Notes under the pieces: generated by a model
What the model was told of the DNA's origin: nothing
Database searches by the model: none
The model's input: only the letters and a program-made list of their open reading frames with translations
In this document: positions 1 to 11,800 of the stretch, piece by piece
Numbering within the stretch: position 1 is the first letter of the stretch
Layout of the letters: every line of letters begins with the position of its first letter
Program-made: the position numbers and the translations under genes
Assembly: GCA_030248135.1 (NCBI GenBank)
Contig: JASANC010000806.1
Location: 1-64,000, forward strand
Length of the DNA stretch: 64,000 nt
Source of the DNA: Theristus sp. LFF4_11
Lineage: Eukaryota; Nematoda; Chromadorea; Monhysterida; Xyalidae
Direction: 5' to 3'

Positions 1-1990
1 GGGGTCTTGACACAAAGTTGCTGAAAACCACTTTGTTTCTTGTGAATAACAGTTTTAGAAACATGCAGGATCATAACAAAATGTCAAAAAATCAGATGTA
101 AAGGAGTGCGCAAATATCAAGTTTTTTTATTGAATTGGTTGCAGCTAAAATTGCAGTGTTTTGAGCCGACGTGTTTTGTGCTGTTTTTCCTCATCTTTGA
201 ATGTTAATTTTGTTTAAAATTTGTTTTGCCAGTTTTTTTCTACTCTTTTAAATTGATTCATTCATGCAGACTAGTACCGTGCTCTGTCATAGTCAAAGTG
301 TAGTCGGTTGGTGCTACAAAAAACGTGAGAGTAAAGTAAAAAGTAAAAGATGAGACGAGAAGTTATCAAGAACCAGTTTTGAAAAAAAGTTAAAAAATGA
401 AAAAAAATTCTGGCAATCAACCACGTTTTTAAAAAATCGTGTCGAGACCCACTGCAGAGTTACCGTAATCCCTGACAGTTGATTTTTTTTTACATTCTGT
501 TATGATGCTGCATGTTTCTAAAAGGTTTCAACTTTTATTCACAAGAAAATAAATGGTTTTCAGCAACTTCGTGTCAAGACCCAAAACGACCGCTACCGTA
601 ACCCGTTTGACCAAACTTCCGATATATAACCGTTTCATGCAATCATGTGAACGATATCTATCATTCTAGTAGCTTTTCCTGGCAATCAGGGACGTTTTTA
701 AAAAATCGTGTCGAGACCCACTGCAGAGTTACCGTAATCCTTGACATTCAATATGTTGACATTCGCTTACAATGCTTCATGTTTCTGAAAGGTTTCAACT
801 GTTATTCACAAGAAACGAAGTGGTTTTCAGCAACTTCGTGTCAACACCCCAAAACCAGCGCTACCGTAACCCGTGGGACCAAACTTCCGATATATGACCG
901 TTTCTTGTAATCATTTGAACGATATCTATTATTTTAGTAGCTTTTCCTGGCAATCAGGGACGTTTTAAAAAAATCGTGTCGAGACCCACTGCAAAGTTAC
1001 CGTAATCCTTGACATCCCATTTTTTGACATTCTGTTATGATGCTGCATGTTTCTGAAAAGTTTCAACTATTATTCACAAGAAACAAAGTGGTTTTCAGCA
1101 ACTTCGTGTCAAGACCCAAAACGACCGTTACCGTAACCCGTGGGACCAAACTTCCGATATATGGCCGTTTTATGCAATCATGTGAACGGTATATATCATT
1201 CTAGTAGCTTTTCCTGGCAATCAGGGACGTTTTTAAAAAATCGTGTCGAGACCCACTGCAGTTACCGTAAACCTTGACATCCAATATTTTGACATTCTGT
1301 TACAATGCTTCATGTTTCTGAAAGGTTTCAACTGTTATTCATAAGAAACAAAGTGGTTTTCAGCAACTTCGTGTCAAGACCCAAAACGACCGCTACCGTA
1401 ACCCGTGGGACTAAACTTCCGATATATGACCGTTTTATGCAATCATGTGAACGGTATCTATTATTCTAGTAGCTTTTCCTGGCAATCAGGGACGTTTTAA
1501 AAAAAATCGTGTCGAGACCCACTACAGAGTTACCGTAATCCTTGACATCCAATATTTTGACATTCTGTTACAATGCTGCATGTTTCTGAAAGGTTTCAAC
1601 TTTTATTCACAAGAAAATAAGTGGTTTTCAGCAACTTCGTGTCAAGACCCAAAACGACCGCTACCGTAACCCGTGAGACCAAACTTCCGATATATAACCG
1701 TTTCATGCAATCATGTGAACGCTATCTATCATTCTAGTAGCTTTTCCTGGCAATCAGGGACGTTTTTAAAAAATCGTGTCGAGACCCACTGCAGAGTTAC
1801 CGTGATCCTTGACATCCAATTTTTTGACATTCTGTTATAATGCTGCATGTTTCTGAAAGGTTTCAACTGTTATTCACAAGAAACAAAGTGGTTTTCAGCA
1901 ACTTCGTGTCAAGACACAAAATTACCGTAACCTGTGTAATTCGTGTCGAGACCCACTGCCGGAGGTTACCGTAATCCTTAAAAATCAAAA
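1..1990. repeat. ~267-bp tandem repeat with an inverted left end
   Basis: From about 400 to 1,950 a unit of roughly 267 bp recurs about six times. Each copy carries GTGTCGAGACCCACTGCAG, TTACCGTAATCC and TCAGCAACTTCGTGTCAAGA in the same order with small differences. Bases 1-70 carry the same material in the opposite orientation (the reverse complement of the segment from GCATGTTTC to GTGTCAAGACCC). The window therefore opens inside an inverted pair or at an array turn-around. The open frame at 647-910 is repeat sequence, not a gene. GTGTCGAGACC-type repeats resemble dispersed nematode repeats I know of, but I could not search for a match. Confidence 0.85.
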
Positions 1991-2330
1991 TTTGCCCTTT
2001 TTGAATTTTTGTTGGAGGAGGGGAGGGGTTTTGTCCTGTCTCAGGACTCAGGAGGGGAGGGGAAGGGAGGGGAGGGGAGGGGAGGGGAGGGGTTTTGTCC
2101 TCCAAAAAAGGAGGAGGGGAGGGGAGGGGGTGGGGAGGGGTTTTGTCCTAACCCTTTCATGGGGGGTGTGGGGGGGGGGTCGGCAAATTTTCGAGGGGGG
2201 GGGTCCGATGGGGGGGGGTGCCCGGGTTTAGGGGGGGGGTGGCACGGTGCCCCCCCCCCCCCCCCCCCCACCCGACGGCCTCTGGTGCTCTGGGGGGTGT
2301 ACCCCCCCCCACCCCCCCTCGCCCACGGTA
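1990..2330. repeat. G-rich polypurine tract switching to C-rich
   Basis: From 2,009 to about 2,240 the + strand is runs of GGGG/GGAGG, including repeated GGGGAGGGGA. From 2,250 to 2,320 it switches abruptly to runs of C, one of them 19 C. The G runs meet the simple pattern for G-quadruplex formation. Open frames here are low-complexity Gly/Pro artefacts. Confidence 0.85.
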
Positions 2331-2600
2331 CTGACGACGACACGCCCACGACTGCAGCTTGCAACGATGTTGGTGACGACGACAACGGTGTTCGTTTTCT
2401 ATTCGTTCAGTCAATTGTCAATTGTCATGTTTTATTTTGCAAAACGCTGTTTGCTATGAAACTGTCGTGCTCGAGCAACAAACTTCCGCAGGTGTCCCGT
2501 AATAGTTGCTCTTGTCTTTTAGGGGGGGGAGGGATGAGAAAGAAACCGGTTTCTCCACGGATTTGAAAAAAAACGCCGTTGTTTTGCCGGCTGCATTCAG

Positions 2601-2717
2601 GACCACCAAGTGGTCTCACTGTGCAAGTGTTGCGTTCTCGAGTCGGAAGTGACGTGCGCCGACGACGAGCGCGACTTCGCGCTTGTTTGCGCCGCTCGGA
2701 GCTCCGTCGATTCGGAT
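2601..2717 (+). CDS. EHMT: EHMT-like exon: Cys-rich segment before the ankyrins
   Basis: This is a 39-codon phase-0 exon between acceptor TGCATTCAG and donor GAT|GTGAGC. It reads SLCKCCVLESEVTCAD and continues to ALVCAARSSVDSD. Its LC-x-C...C...SVD pattern resembles the Cys-ring region that precedes the ankyrin repeats in EHMT1/2. That match is from memory of the family. The next exon of the ring was not found. Confidence 0.5.
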
Positions 2718-5371
2718 GTGAGCGCGTTTTTCTTGTTTCACGTGACTACTTTTTGTTTTTCAGAGAAATTTTTTGAAGAAGCACAAATCCGCTCACTTAT
2801 CGTCTGTTTGTTATCATTTATTTTTGTTTTTGTTTTTGTGAAATGCGCAGTCTTCATAGCTCAAGGACAGCGATATTCAATTTGCCATTAAAGTCATATG
2901 TCATGCAAAGACCACAAAATCTGTTTGTTGACATTATATTTGTTCTCAGTTTGCATTGCAGCGTGTGGAAGCGGTGTTTGTTTTGTTTATATTTTCATGT
3001 TTTTTATAGTTTTTTACAATTTTTTTCAGTGCAAGGTGAAAATCCAAGCGAAATCGCGGATCAGAGCACTATGGACAGCCTGTTGCACGTTTCAATCCGG
3101 CAAGACACACCATTGATTACAAATGTGCTTCTTCAGGTTGTCCCTCATATCGGGGCTGTTTTTTTTCAACAGTTTTTGCTGATCGGTTCTTAAAGCTTAC
3201 TGGATTGAATCATTGGGTGAACGTGCATCACGAAAAAAACACTGGTCACATTCTGCAGCTCAAGTCAGTTTTTTTTGCAGTAAGACGCCGGCTTTTTGCA
3301 ACAATTTTTGAGTCTCAAGTGTTCCAAAACGGTTAAAAAAGCACGGAACTGAGTTGTTTCTGACAATAAGACAATCGAAACAAACGAAACGATTTCCAAC
3401 ATACAAAAAATGCAGCACGCGCTCTCAATCCAGGCGGGAGCAGACCCGAATCAATCGAACAAAACCGGCGTGACGCCGACTCAGTTGGCGACGCGACTGG
3501 CCAACGATGAAACGGTCGAAGTCATGCGGCAGCTCGGCGGTGCTTCGGCGGCAGACGCAACGAAGAGCGAACCGAATGACAACGAGCGTGCGGATGCTTC
3601 AGTCACGATGAGCAAACCCGGAACGAGCTCAATTGGCGCAGCTGGCGTTTTGTGCAGGTGTTGAACTCTCAATTATAGGCAATCAGCTGATTGGTTGGTG
3701 ATCACGTGATGCTAGCTTTCTGTGCAAGACAGACTCCACACCACCTCCGGTAATGCATGCACCGAGAACTTGTATCATGTGCTCACCGACTAATCAGCTG
3801 ATTGCCTATAATTTTAGAGTCCGACCGACTGTGGCGTTTGATAAGAAAACACATTTCAGCGTTGACAAAAAACGCTCTGTGGACAATAAACGCATTTCAG
3901 TAGTGTAGTAACGAATTGTGTAAGGTCGTAAAGGATTTCGAGGTGTACCAACAGTTTTGTAAGTCAAGTCAGCACTTTTTAGTCATTTTTTTGTTTCCAG
4001 CGACGTCAGCGGAGGCCGTGAGCGCATTCCCGTTCCCGTTGTTAACACCATTGATCAAAATCCCACCGATCCGAGCACTGCTTTTCGGTATCGAGTCAGT
4101 GGGTTTCAGTTTGACAAAAACGGCGGTCAAATTGGACCAAATCCTGTACTGCCCGCGCGCGCGCACATGGTGAGTTTTCATAGATTTTTTTCAGCACAGC
4201 AAAGTTTTATTTACAGTTGTTTTGTCAAGTGTCGAAAGTGCAAAACATTGATACCGTTTAACGGTCAATCACTTGTTTATTTGTCTGTTGGTGTTTGTTT
4301 GTGTGGGTTTCCCGACATTGAACTGCCAGTTTCTATTTACGATGATTTGACATTTGACTGAAGTTACTTTGTATTTTCCAACAAAAACTGTCAAAAACTT
4401 CTCAGGGCTGCCAGTGCACCGACAACTGCCTCACGTCAGAATGCGCGTGCGCACAGCGAAACATTGACGGGTTATAATACTGCCCTTGCCCGGCAAAATT
4501 GATGAATAAAACAAGTGCAGATATGGCAGATCGGCATTTCCGTACGCCAGCAGCTGTTCAGATCCATCTCAGACAGTAGAATATTTTGGCAGCCTTGAGA
4601 ACACTGTGCGCATCTTCGAATAGGTTGCTGAGATTCTCGACCTGCTCGACGACAAACTTGCGCACCGTACCTCCGCCAATGTCTTATTTTTGTATCTTCT
4701 GTTGTGCCGATGATGGATCACTTCATTCTAATTCCAAACAGAAAGCCTAACAGCAAACAATAATTTTCGATTTGATCTGATTCTGTTTTATTTTTCGAAT
4801 TTGAAATACTCCGATTTTATTTACGAAGGCAAAACAAAACGCCAATCATTGCGCTACAGCAACCGCCGAAACAGCTGTTTTTGACAAAAAAAAACTATTT
4901 GAAATTTCTTCCATGTTCATGTGAAACTTCAGTCAAGCGCTATGCACAAAATGAATATTGCAGAACCAAAGTTTGTATGCAAATCTGTTTCTGCAATTTG
5001 CAGAAATCTGCTAAAAAATTTCTGCAAACGGTCCAAAATTTCTGAAAAAAACCGACGTTTTTCTGCAAAAAAACCAGGGGGGGCTTTTGAAATTCCAATT
5101 TTTTTAGATTTCTGGTTGCGTGACTGCAAGCAACACAACAACGTTATACGTGCCCAATTCAATCTCCGTCCGAGGTCCGACACTTTTCAATGTGAATACT
5201 CTATGCACTCTGGTCTTTGTTTTCAACTGATTTTTCAGTGTCGATTACGGAAAGAACTATTGGCCGGAAAAAATGAAACAGAAGCATCGCGAGTGCTGTC
5301 AGTGTGGACTGGCACAATGTAAATATCCAAGGTTGCCGGTGGGAAGTGGTGATCAAAAAGAGGATAATTAG
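2601..5371 (+). CDS. EHMT: EHMT/G9a-like histone H3K9 methyltransferase, partial, SET core not found
   Basis: The gene is reconstructed from exons at 2601-2717, 3030-3136, 3416-3657, 4001-4169, 4406-~4470 and 5239-5371. In order they encode a Cys-rich segment like that preceding the ankyrins of G9a/GLP, two ankyrin-type repeats, the start of pre-SET (DVSGGRERIPVPVVNTID, close to the family's D-I/V-x-x-G-x-E-x-I/V-P-I/V-P-x-V-N signature), a CxCxxxC cluster of the Zn-binding pre-SET, and a post-SET end with VDYG...CCQCGLAQC. G9a/GLP enzymes mono- and dimethylate histone H3 Lys9 in the nucleus. Exon phases agree across three consecutive junctions (0, 2, 0). I could not find the SET core (the NHSCxPN-type motif, the GxG-type entry or the Tyr region) between 4,480 and 5,238, and an in-frame TAA lies at 4,475-4,477. 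The locus is either a pseudogene or has exons too diverged for me to see. N-terminal exons may lie left of the window. Confidence 0.72.
3030..3136 (+). CDS. EHMT: EHMT-like exon: ankyrin repeat helix pair
   Basis: The acceptor is TTTTTTTCAG and the donor CTTCAG|GTTGTC. The exon encodes MDSLLHVSIRQDTPLITNVLLQ-type sequence (quoted part: SLLHVSIRQDTPLITNVLLQ). This fits the LLHxAxxxxxxxIxxLLL core of an ankyrin repeat. It ends in phase 0 and joins cleanly to the next exon, which begins with the loop AGADPN. Confidence 0.65.
3416..3657 (+). CDS. EHMT: EHMT-like exon: ankyrin repeat and linker to pre-SET
   Basis: The exon starts after ATGCAG and encodes AGADPNQSNKTGVTPTQLA, a canonical GADPN-x-x-x-x-x-G-x-TP-x-x-LA ankyrin repeat. 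A low-complexity acidic/Ser linker follows, ending VLC. The donor is at GTGCAG|GTGTTG in phase 2, and the next exon begins with the single base that completes the codon. The joined reading (VLC-S-DVSGGRE) parallels the family's conserved ILC-x-D-x-x-x-G-x-E stretch at the start of pre-SET. Confidence 0.7.
4001..4169 (+). CDS. EHMT: EHMT-like exon: pre-SET start
   Basis: The acceptor is TTTGTTTCCAG and the donor ACATG|GTGAGT. The exon encodes DVSGGRERIPVPVVNTID followed by TAFRYRVSGFQF. This is the most diagnostic EHMT/G9a segment in the window. It ends in phase 0 and joins to GCQCTDNC in the next exon. Confidence 0.78.
4406..4477 (+). CDS. EHMT: EHMT-like exon: pre-SET zinc-cluster cysteines, ending at a TAA
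   Basis: After acceptor TTCTCAG the frame reads GCQCTDNCLTSECACAQRN. The spacing C-x-C-x3-C-x5-C-x-C matches the pre-SET Zn-triangle region. The frame reaches TAA at 4,475-4,477. A possible donor, GACGG|GTTATA, lies just before the stop. Open frame resumes after the stop (YCPCPAKL), which would fit a point-mutated stop, but no SET core follows. Confidence 0.6.
   Translation, partial: GCQCTDNCLTSECACAQRNIDGL
4478..5238. other. Region where the SET core should lie; none recognised
   Basis: No frame on the + strand gives the conserved SET motifs. On the minus strand 4,565-4,690 has a short open stretch reading VRKFVVEQVENLSNLFEDAH that I do not recognise. The part from about 5,050 onward is shared with 39,600-39,780 and belongs to the segmental duplication. 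Confidence 0.5.
5239..5371 (+). CDS. EHMT: EHMT-like last exon: SET C-terminus and post-SET
   Basis: After acceptor TGATTTTTCAG the frame encodes VDYGKNYWPEKMKQKH, then CCQCGLAQCKY, and stops at TAG. In G9a the SET domain ends (F)DYG-x-x-F/Y-W and is followed by the post-SET C-x-C-x4-C. Both are present here. It converges tail to tail with gene 1, whose stop is at 5,717, leaving only about 345 bp between them. Confidence 0.7.
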
Positions 5372-5716
5372 TGGTTTTTACGATCACGCACGACTCACGG
5401 CACAGTTCAACAGCAATGAATTATGTTTCCGTTTTTTTTCACATATTTTACGCTCCGTGTTTTTTTTTGTTGCTGCTGCTGTTATTGTTGTTTTGATCTC
5501 GAAACGAAAACTTATGATTAGCTCCATTTAACCGTCGCCGTAAATGTTAGTTGTTTTACATGTTGAACGTATTCACTACAGCGCGGGTTTGTAGAGCGAA
5601 ACCACACCACTAAGAATATCGAGACAGATCATGAGATCGAACATGTGTCAGCAGACAAAACATACACGACAATACCGGGTGTAAAAAAATAACCAAAAAA
5701 ATACGTCTTGCACACA

Positions 5717-5805
5717 TCAGGACATGAAACGAATCCCCCTCTGCCGCCCCTTTCTCAGCCGACGTCCACCTTGGTGGCGGTGCATACGGCGCCGCAGCAC
5801 AATCG
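5717..5805 (-). CDS. Gene 1 last exon: basic cytoplasmic tail
   Basis: Acceptor CAACTTTCAG. The exon encodes IVLRRRMHRHQGGRRLRKG and ends FMS-stop. The Arg-rich stretch directly after the hydrophobic helix fits the positive-inside rule for a type I membrane protein. The unit-2 copy (40286-40374) has the same length, frame and stop, which supports the call. Confidence 0.7.
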
Positions 5806-8800
5806 CTGAAAGTTGTGAACGTTTTTTTTTCGAAGACCAAAAAACCATCAAAATCATCTATTTGTTATTTTTGTTTTATTTTCGTTCCGAAACTCAATGG
5901 ATGCATACATTGCAGGTCACATTGTTCCTGCGGAATACAGAGCGTGCAATGCGGTTATAAGAGCGAATGTAAGGGCAAAGTTGAAATCAAACGCTCCATT
6001 TCTGGATAATCTATCCTCTTTCGCGAGGTCTATTGCATTCTGCTTAAGTGACAGGTTTAAGAAACGTGCTGTACTAATATAGGTAGACAGTTTCGTGTAT
6101 CCGAGTCCCATCAACAGGGCCGGGTCACTTGGGCACTCTTATTTGGATCACTCATTAGCGTCATATTTGTTTTTTCTGTTTCATGAATAAGATGCAAAAA
6201 GTCCACATGATTTTATGAAAACTACTCAAATGAGCGACAAAAAGGCGCCATTCAAATGAACGATGCAAATCAAAACCACAAAACGTGCAACTTGCCAGCC
6301 GTGACTATCGCAACGACAATTAGAATGAAAACAGCAACTGCGACGCCGATGCCAATGGCTAATCCGTTGTTGTTTGGCTGGGGTTTTTCGATCACTGGTG
6401 GCCTCTTTAATTGGTGTAAAATATTGACAGAATACAAAAGAGGAAACTAAAAATTTAGCAACAGGACATTTCGCCGCTTATCTCGCACAGAATATCTTTA
6501 CAGAATTGTATTTGCATATGCAGGGTGTTTCAAAAACGTCTTCACGATTTGTTCTGACCACCAATCTCAATCATTACAACGCGAAAAGGCGGCAACGACA
6601 GCGTCGGTCGTTGTTTGAAATTGTGTTCAATCCGAGGGTGGGTACAGGCGAGCTTTTATGTTTACGGGATTAAGCCAGGGGCCACCCTGAGTCAGGGGAC
6701 ACCGTTGCATGCGTCTAACTGGCAAAACCGCAAATAGCGAACTTCATGTGTTGCAAGTTGCATACGCTCGCAAAACACCGGGTCCCTTGTGGCATTATTG
6801 CCCGGATGGTTGATTTTGTAAGATTGTTTTCTAGGTTCGCTGATGTTTTACCCAGACAATAAGATCTGTCTGCTGTAAAACACCTTCGGCAGTTCTGTCC
6901 GGTGTCCGTCGCACTGACGAGCCAGAGACACCGCGGTGCGGTATGCGTCTACCTGGCGAAACTGCGAATAGCACTTTGACGCACAACTTTTCATGGGAGA
7001 ACCTAAACCATCTGACACGTCACGTCATCGTTTATGCGTCCGTATTGAACGGCGATGCACGTCGACGTACGGGAGCATAAACGAGCGCGAGTTCTAAAAC
7101 CCGACGTCGGGTGACGTGATGACGTGACGAGCCAGATTGCTCTTTTTCGCTGCATACCGTAAAGTCTTGCATATAAGGTTCCTCCCGACAGTCGGGTGAC
7201 GTGAATGACGTTTTTGACGAGCCAGATTGATTTTCAAATTTATTCGCTGCAAGACTTTACGGTAAACGATGGCGTGACGTGACATGCCGATGAAAATACG
7301 GGCGGCGAAACGGGCCTTAAAAGACTTTTTACGTTCTTTTTAACCACCCAGTGCAATTCTTACAAACCGTTCTCTGTTTGAAAATTTTTGTCGCCTCAAG
7401 CGAGTTGTTCGTAGGTCCAGGTGGCGTTTCGTGAAATGCTGCAAAAAACGGACAGGCAAAATACTGAAAAGCTGCACTAAATGCAGACCGCTTTCTAAAA
7501 TCGGATTGCGCTTCCCCTTTCACCTGGACTGACTGCGGGTCAAAATATGGCATATTTGCAACTGCCATACACTCAAAAATCTTCCTCCAAGAGTGTAAAT
7601 TATTCCAGAAAAGTGGTATATAATAAGTGTATATATAATATTCCAGAAAATAGAAAAAAATGCCACTAAAAACGTTACTACCGTATTACCTTCAATAAAC
7701 CCCCATGGGGGATTAATACGTCAGCGACTTTTAGGGGTGGTGGTTTATTGGTGGGGGGCGGGGGGGGGTTACTTACAAACAACTTCTAGGGGTGGGGGTT
7801 TATTGAAAAATAGCAAAAATACCTTGCATGGCAGGCAATAAAGTCGCAGAAACTTCTACTCTACATAGAAATTTCCTTTTATAACAGCCTTTTGTAATGA
7901 AATTACCATTAATTCATCCATTTGGGGCCTTTGGTAGCACAATTTTACCGTTTTCACTGCAACCAGCCACTGAATTCGCTGGGTATGTGTTTCAAACAGG
8001 TTTCCAATAATCCCCCATGGGGGATTATTTGTGGGGGTGGAGGGGGGATTATTCGGAAACTTATCGTGGGGGTGGGGGGGGGTAATGGGGGTAATACGGG
8101 TAGCGCTGATTTCAAAACATCTGCTGTTTTACTCACTCTCGCAGATGCTGTCATTGGTATTGAAACGGGCAGTACCAGGACAGAGACATTTACTGTGCGC
8201 GCATTTCGAGCCACCCGGACAGACACTGTCGTCCTCGCATTCTCCGCCATACTCGGCTGTGGGTGATCAGAATTTTTTTTTTATTAAAAAACGCCGCCTG
8301 CTTTGCTTTGAATTTTGAGTTCAGACTCAATTTATTGTTCGATAGCGTTCGCGTGCAGGTTTGTGCAAGCGTGTGTTTTGTATTGTGCGGCATTACTTGA
8401 TTTTAATGCGAAGCGGCATTCATGAAACATGATTTTGTGACGTGTAGCTGTGTTAAAATATATAGCTACGCTGTCACTAAATACTGCTTCATGAATGCAT
8501 TTTAGGAATACTCACACAATGGTGTTGGCTGCATATTTAAAATGGTGACCCTATTTTTTCGGTATGCAAGCGTTGGGTAAGACACTACTTTTTATCTTTT
8601 TTTGAACCCGAGACTCAATGCGTTTGTGTTTGCACACAGAGATAAAGAAATTGTTTTACGGAATTCAAAATTAGGTTACGTATACGCTTCGCCTTGTGGT
8701 GACGTTCTACGGTTGTGTGGTTCGGTTGTGCGATTTTTCCTTAAGGCGGAAACACCATTTAGTTTTTCGTCCGTACGCACAAACGTCGTTCTAAATCCCG

Positions 8801-11800
8801 TGCGCAAACTAATCGTGTCCGTAATGCATTAAGATAGCACACACGACACGATTTCTAAATCGCGTGGCCCTTTTTTACGTGTCGTGTCCGTGCGTACGCA
8901 CAAAAAACTAATTGCTAAACGCGCCTTTAGGGCATGGAACTATTGTGCCTCGGATTTTTCTGAAACGATCATACCCAAACACTGATTCTGCATGATTGTA
9001 GTATTCTCAGGGCATTGGCACAGTTTCGTCGTCGTGTTGCATTTGCTATTTCCGTCACAGAGTTGCTCAAAGTCGCAAGGCCCACCAATGGCAGCTGTGC
9101 AACGCAGTGGTGGTTAGCATGTGATTTTGTGCTTGATTTGTTTTCAGCTTGAGCGCATGGGCATCCACTGACAAGAAAAATAGTCGCGCTCACATCGTTC
9201 TCAAGGAAACAAACAAGCTCATTCTCTCGTCTTAGTTTCTTGTCTGGCCATTTTTACATTCTGCTCTATTTTTGCTTCGTAATAACCACTACAAACGTCA
9301 AATTCAAACCACATTTTTTGCCGCATTCTTTTAAATTTGCGTAAAACGATAAAAAAAATTCAATTTGGCAAACCGTGGCAGTTTCCGTCGTTCTCTTCAA
9401 AGTAAGTGGTGTTACCCATACATCTGCAAGTGAATGACTCCAAGTGACAACTGGTGCCATTAGAGCAACGTTCGCCATTGCGACAGCTGCCAAATGGGCC
9501 GCCTGCAATTTCAGTGTAGAACTGCAATCATACGAAACAGACAACAAAAAGTTTCTTGATTTTGTATGCTGGTTACTTTTGAATGATTGTTTGTCAAAAA
9601 CGATCTTTTGATATTTTACTCAACATTTTAGCTAAAATTGCTCGGTAGTCAAGTGATTCTGAGATGCACATGAAACAAACTTGTGCAATGGAGCTGGCCG
9701 TTTGCGTCTTTGACAGCTACAGCTCCATAGGCGCATTCGCATGTTAAGTCGTCACACACGCTGCCAGTGCCATGCAAGCAGTCGGTGCTATCAAGACAAG
9801 GCCCACCAATCAATGCTGAGATAGAAAAATGAGAGATACAATGTGAATGTGTAACATTTAACAATTTGTGCAACAATAACCTCGCGGATAAACCGCTATG
9901 AATCCAACCATGTGTAACCAGAAATTGGTTTGCATATACCTTTGCATGTGCTTGTAGCATTATCCAAAATGGTTTTCGCGATGCACACACACTTTTGGTA
10001 TTCGTTGACATTGCACTCGTTCAGATGAGAACATTGCCTCCCAATGCCACATGCTGCACCATGTGGTACTGAAGGTGAAAAGACCGTTGCATCACTGTTT
10101 GGATAAAAAAATCGCATTTGATTTGTTTTTAAAACTCAACGACTGTACGCAAAGTTTCCCTATTTCCCATGATACCCCCTGATCCCAGGACGCCTACGTG
10201 GGTACCCCCCGCACCTTCACAACTTGGCACCCCCCATAATCACAAATTTTTGTTCAAAAAAACATGATTTTTCGGTTCGCCGGTGACACCCCCTAAACTC
10301 GACTATCATTATTACGAAAATTGTAGGTTTCTGCTTTTATGTTACTGCCCAACCTTGTCTATGCGTTTTTAGTAAGCAGGGTAGCTGGCACATTCATAGA
10401 ATGAATAAGCGCGTAGTTAGGTTTACAGGGTGAACCAAAAAAGGTTCCAATTTCAAAACTGGAATTCAAAATTCAAAATCAAATTTCTCACTGGCTTGTG
10501 CTGAGAATTGAGATGTTTCGAGCTGAAGAGTGGAACACTATAAGAAAACATTTGGAAGTTTTTCTCACCAAATTTTTTCACTCACTAAAGTCACACTACA
10601 CTACACTCACACTCACACATTCTATTTTTTGAAAATTACACTGTAAAAATGAACTGAAAAGTGTAAGCCAAAAAATTTAGATCACAAAAAACTCAAAGTG
10701 TTCTAACAGTGTTCCAAATTTTAAGTCACGAGGTCCCAGCTCAAGCCAGTGAGAGCATTTTGAAAATGGAACCTTTTTTGGTTCACCATGTACATGTTAA
10801 TGGCGAATTGCTGCACTCTCGAAGGCACGTTTTTTTAGTTTACATCTCGATCCTAGTGATCGTGATACACTGACCCAGACAAAGGCCGTTGCGTGGCACA
10901 CCCACTTCACATTCGCAAATTTCGTTCTCGTTGCATCTACTTCCGTACTGACATCTTACATTCGCGCAACTGCCACCAGTGAGTCCTTTAACGATTGTAA
11001 TGATTTTGCAATATGCGAGAAAAAAACGTATTTTTGTGGAGCACAGCAACATGTTGTAGTGAATGGTGTGGTTTCTCACTTTATTCGCTGATTGTGTGTG
11101 GTGACTAAGAAGCAATTTCACACTGATTTTCGCTCACCGGCACACATTCGTGTTCGTTCATTGTACTTGTTATTGTTGTATTCGCAATCACAACGATGAG
11201 TCAGTGGATTGCAGTCGGTGTCAGCAACACATTCTTCTCCGTGTTCACATGTTCCGTTGTACGCAGCTGCTTTTTTTACAAAAGTGACGCATATCGTTAC
11301 ACAATAGCTTTAAGATAACAAACTTTGGAACAAAACTGATAAAAAATAGCTGTATTCCATTAGTCGAAGCACTCACCTTTGCATTTGTGCTGATCTTTGA
11401 AAGCACCAGAAGCACAAACGCAGCGTTCATTTTTACCGCACACGCTGCCATGGCAGAACGGTGGATCACCAGAATGACACACACCGTCGACGAAACCTGC
11501 TGTTCAACAAGTTGGCTGCATTTTTGGGTACTACACAGAACTTTCTTCAGATCTTTCTTTTCTGGACTGTTTGCTCTTCTAAACAATAATTTATTTTGTT
11601 CTGTGAAAAGTTGTGAAAAATTTTCCACAAGTATAACGCAACTGTAACATGCGTTGTTTTGCACTATGGGTGGTGTTGCACCCGTGGCAATTGGGCATCG
11701 ACACGTTCCATTGGCACACTCGCTGCCACCTGTGCAAATCTCACCGTTGGCGCACGAAACGTTTGGTAGCGCTGAATTTTTTTATATAAATAAAAAAACA

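Larger units (their letters stand above)
6405..8136. other. Gene 1 intron between EB1 and TM exon
   Basis: It holds two MITEs (7157-7262 and 7681-8099) and a loosely repeated GC-richer stretch at 6,640-6,990 in which CATGCGTCTA/TATGCGTCTA and GAATAGC-like motifs recur. Much of it aligns by eye with the unit-2 intron once the composite elements there are removed. No coding sequence recognised. Confidence 0.6.

Noticed and set aside
2009..2566. 185-codon and other open frames in the G-rich tract
   Set aside because: Low-complexity Gly/Pro translations of homopolymer runs; stops are simply rare in such sequence.
4565..4690. Minus-strand exon reading VRKFVVEQVENLSNLFEDAH
   Set aside because: Protein-like but short, no clear splice partner, and no family I could name.
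9649..10011. 120-codon minus frame spanning EB4 as one exon
   Set aside because: Only the 9681-9815 part matches the paralogue at protein level and is bounded by splice sites; the rest is intron.
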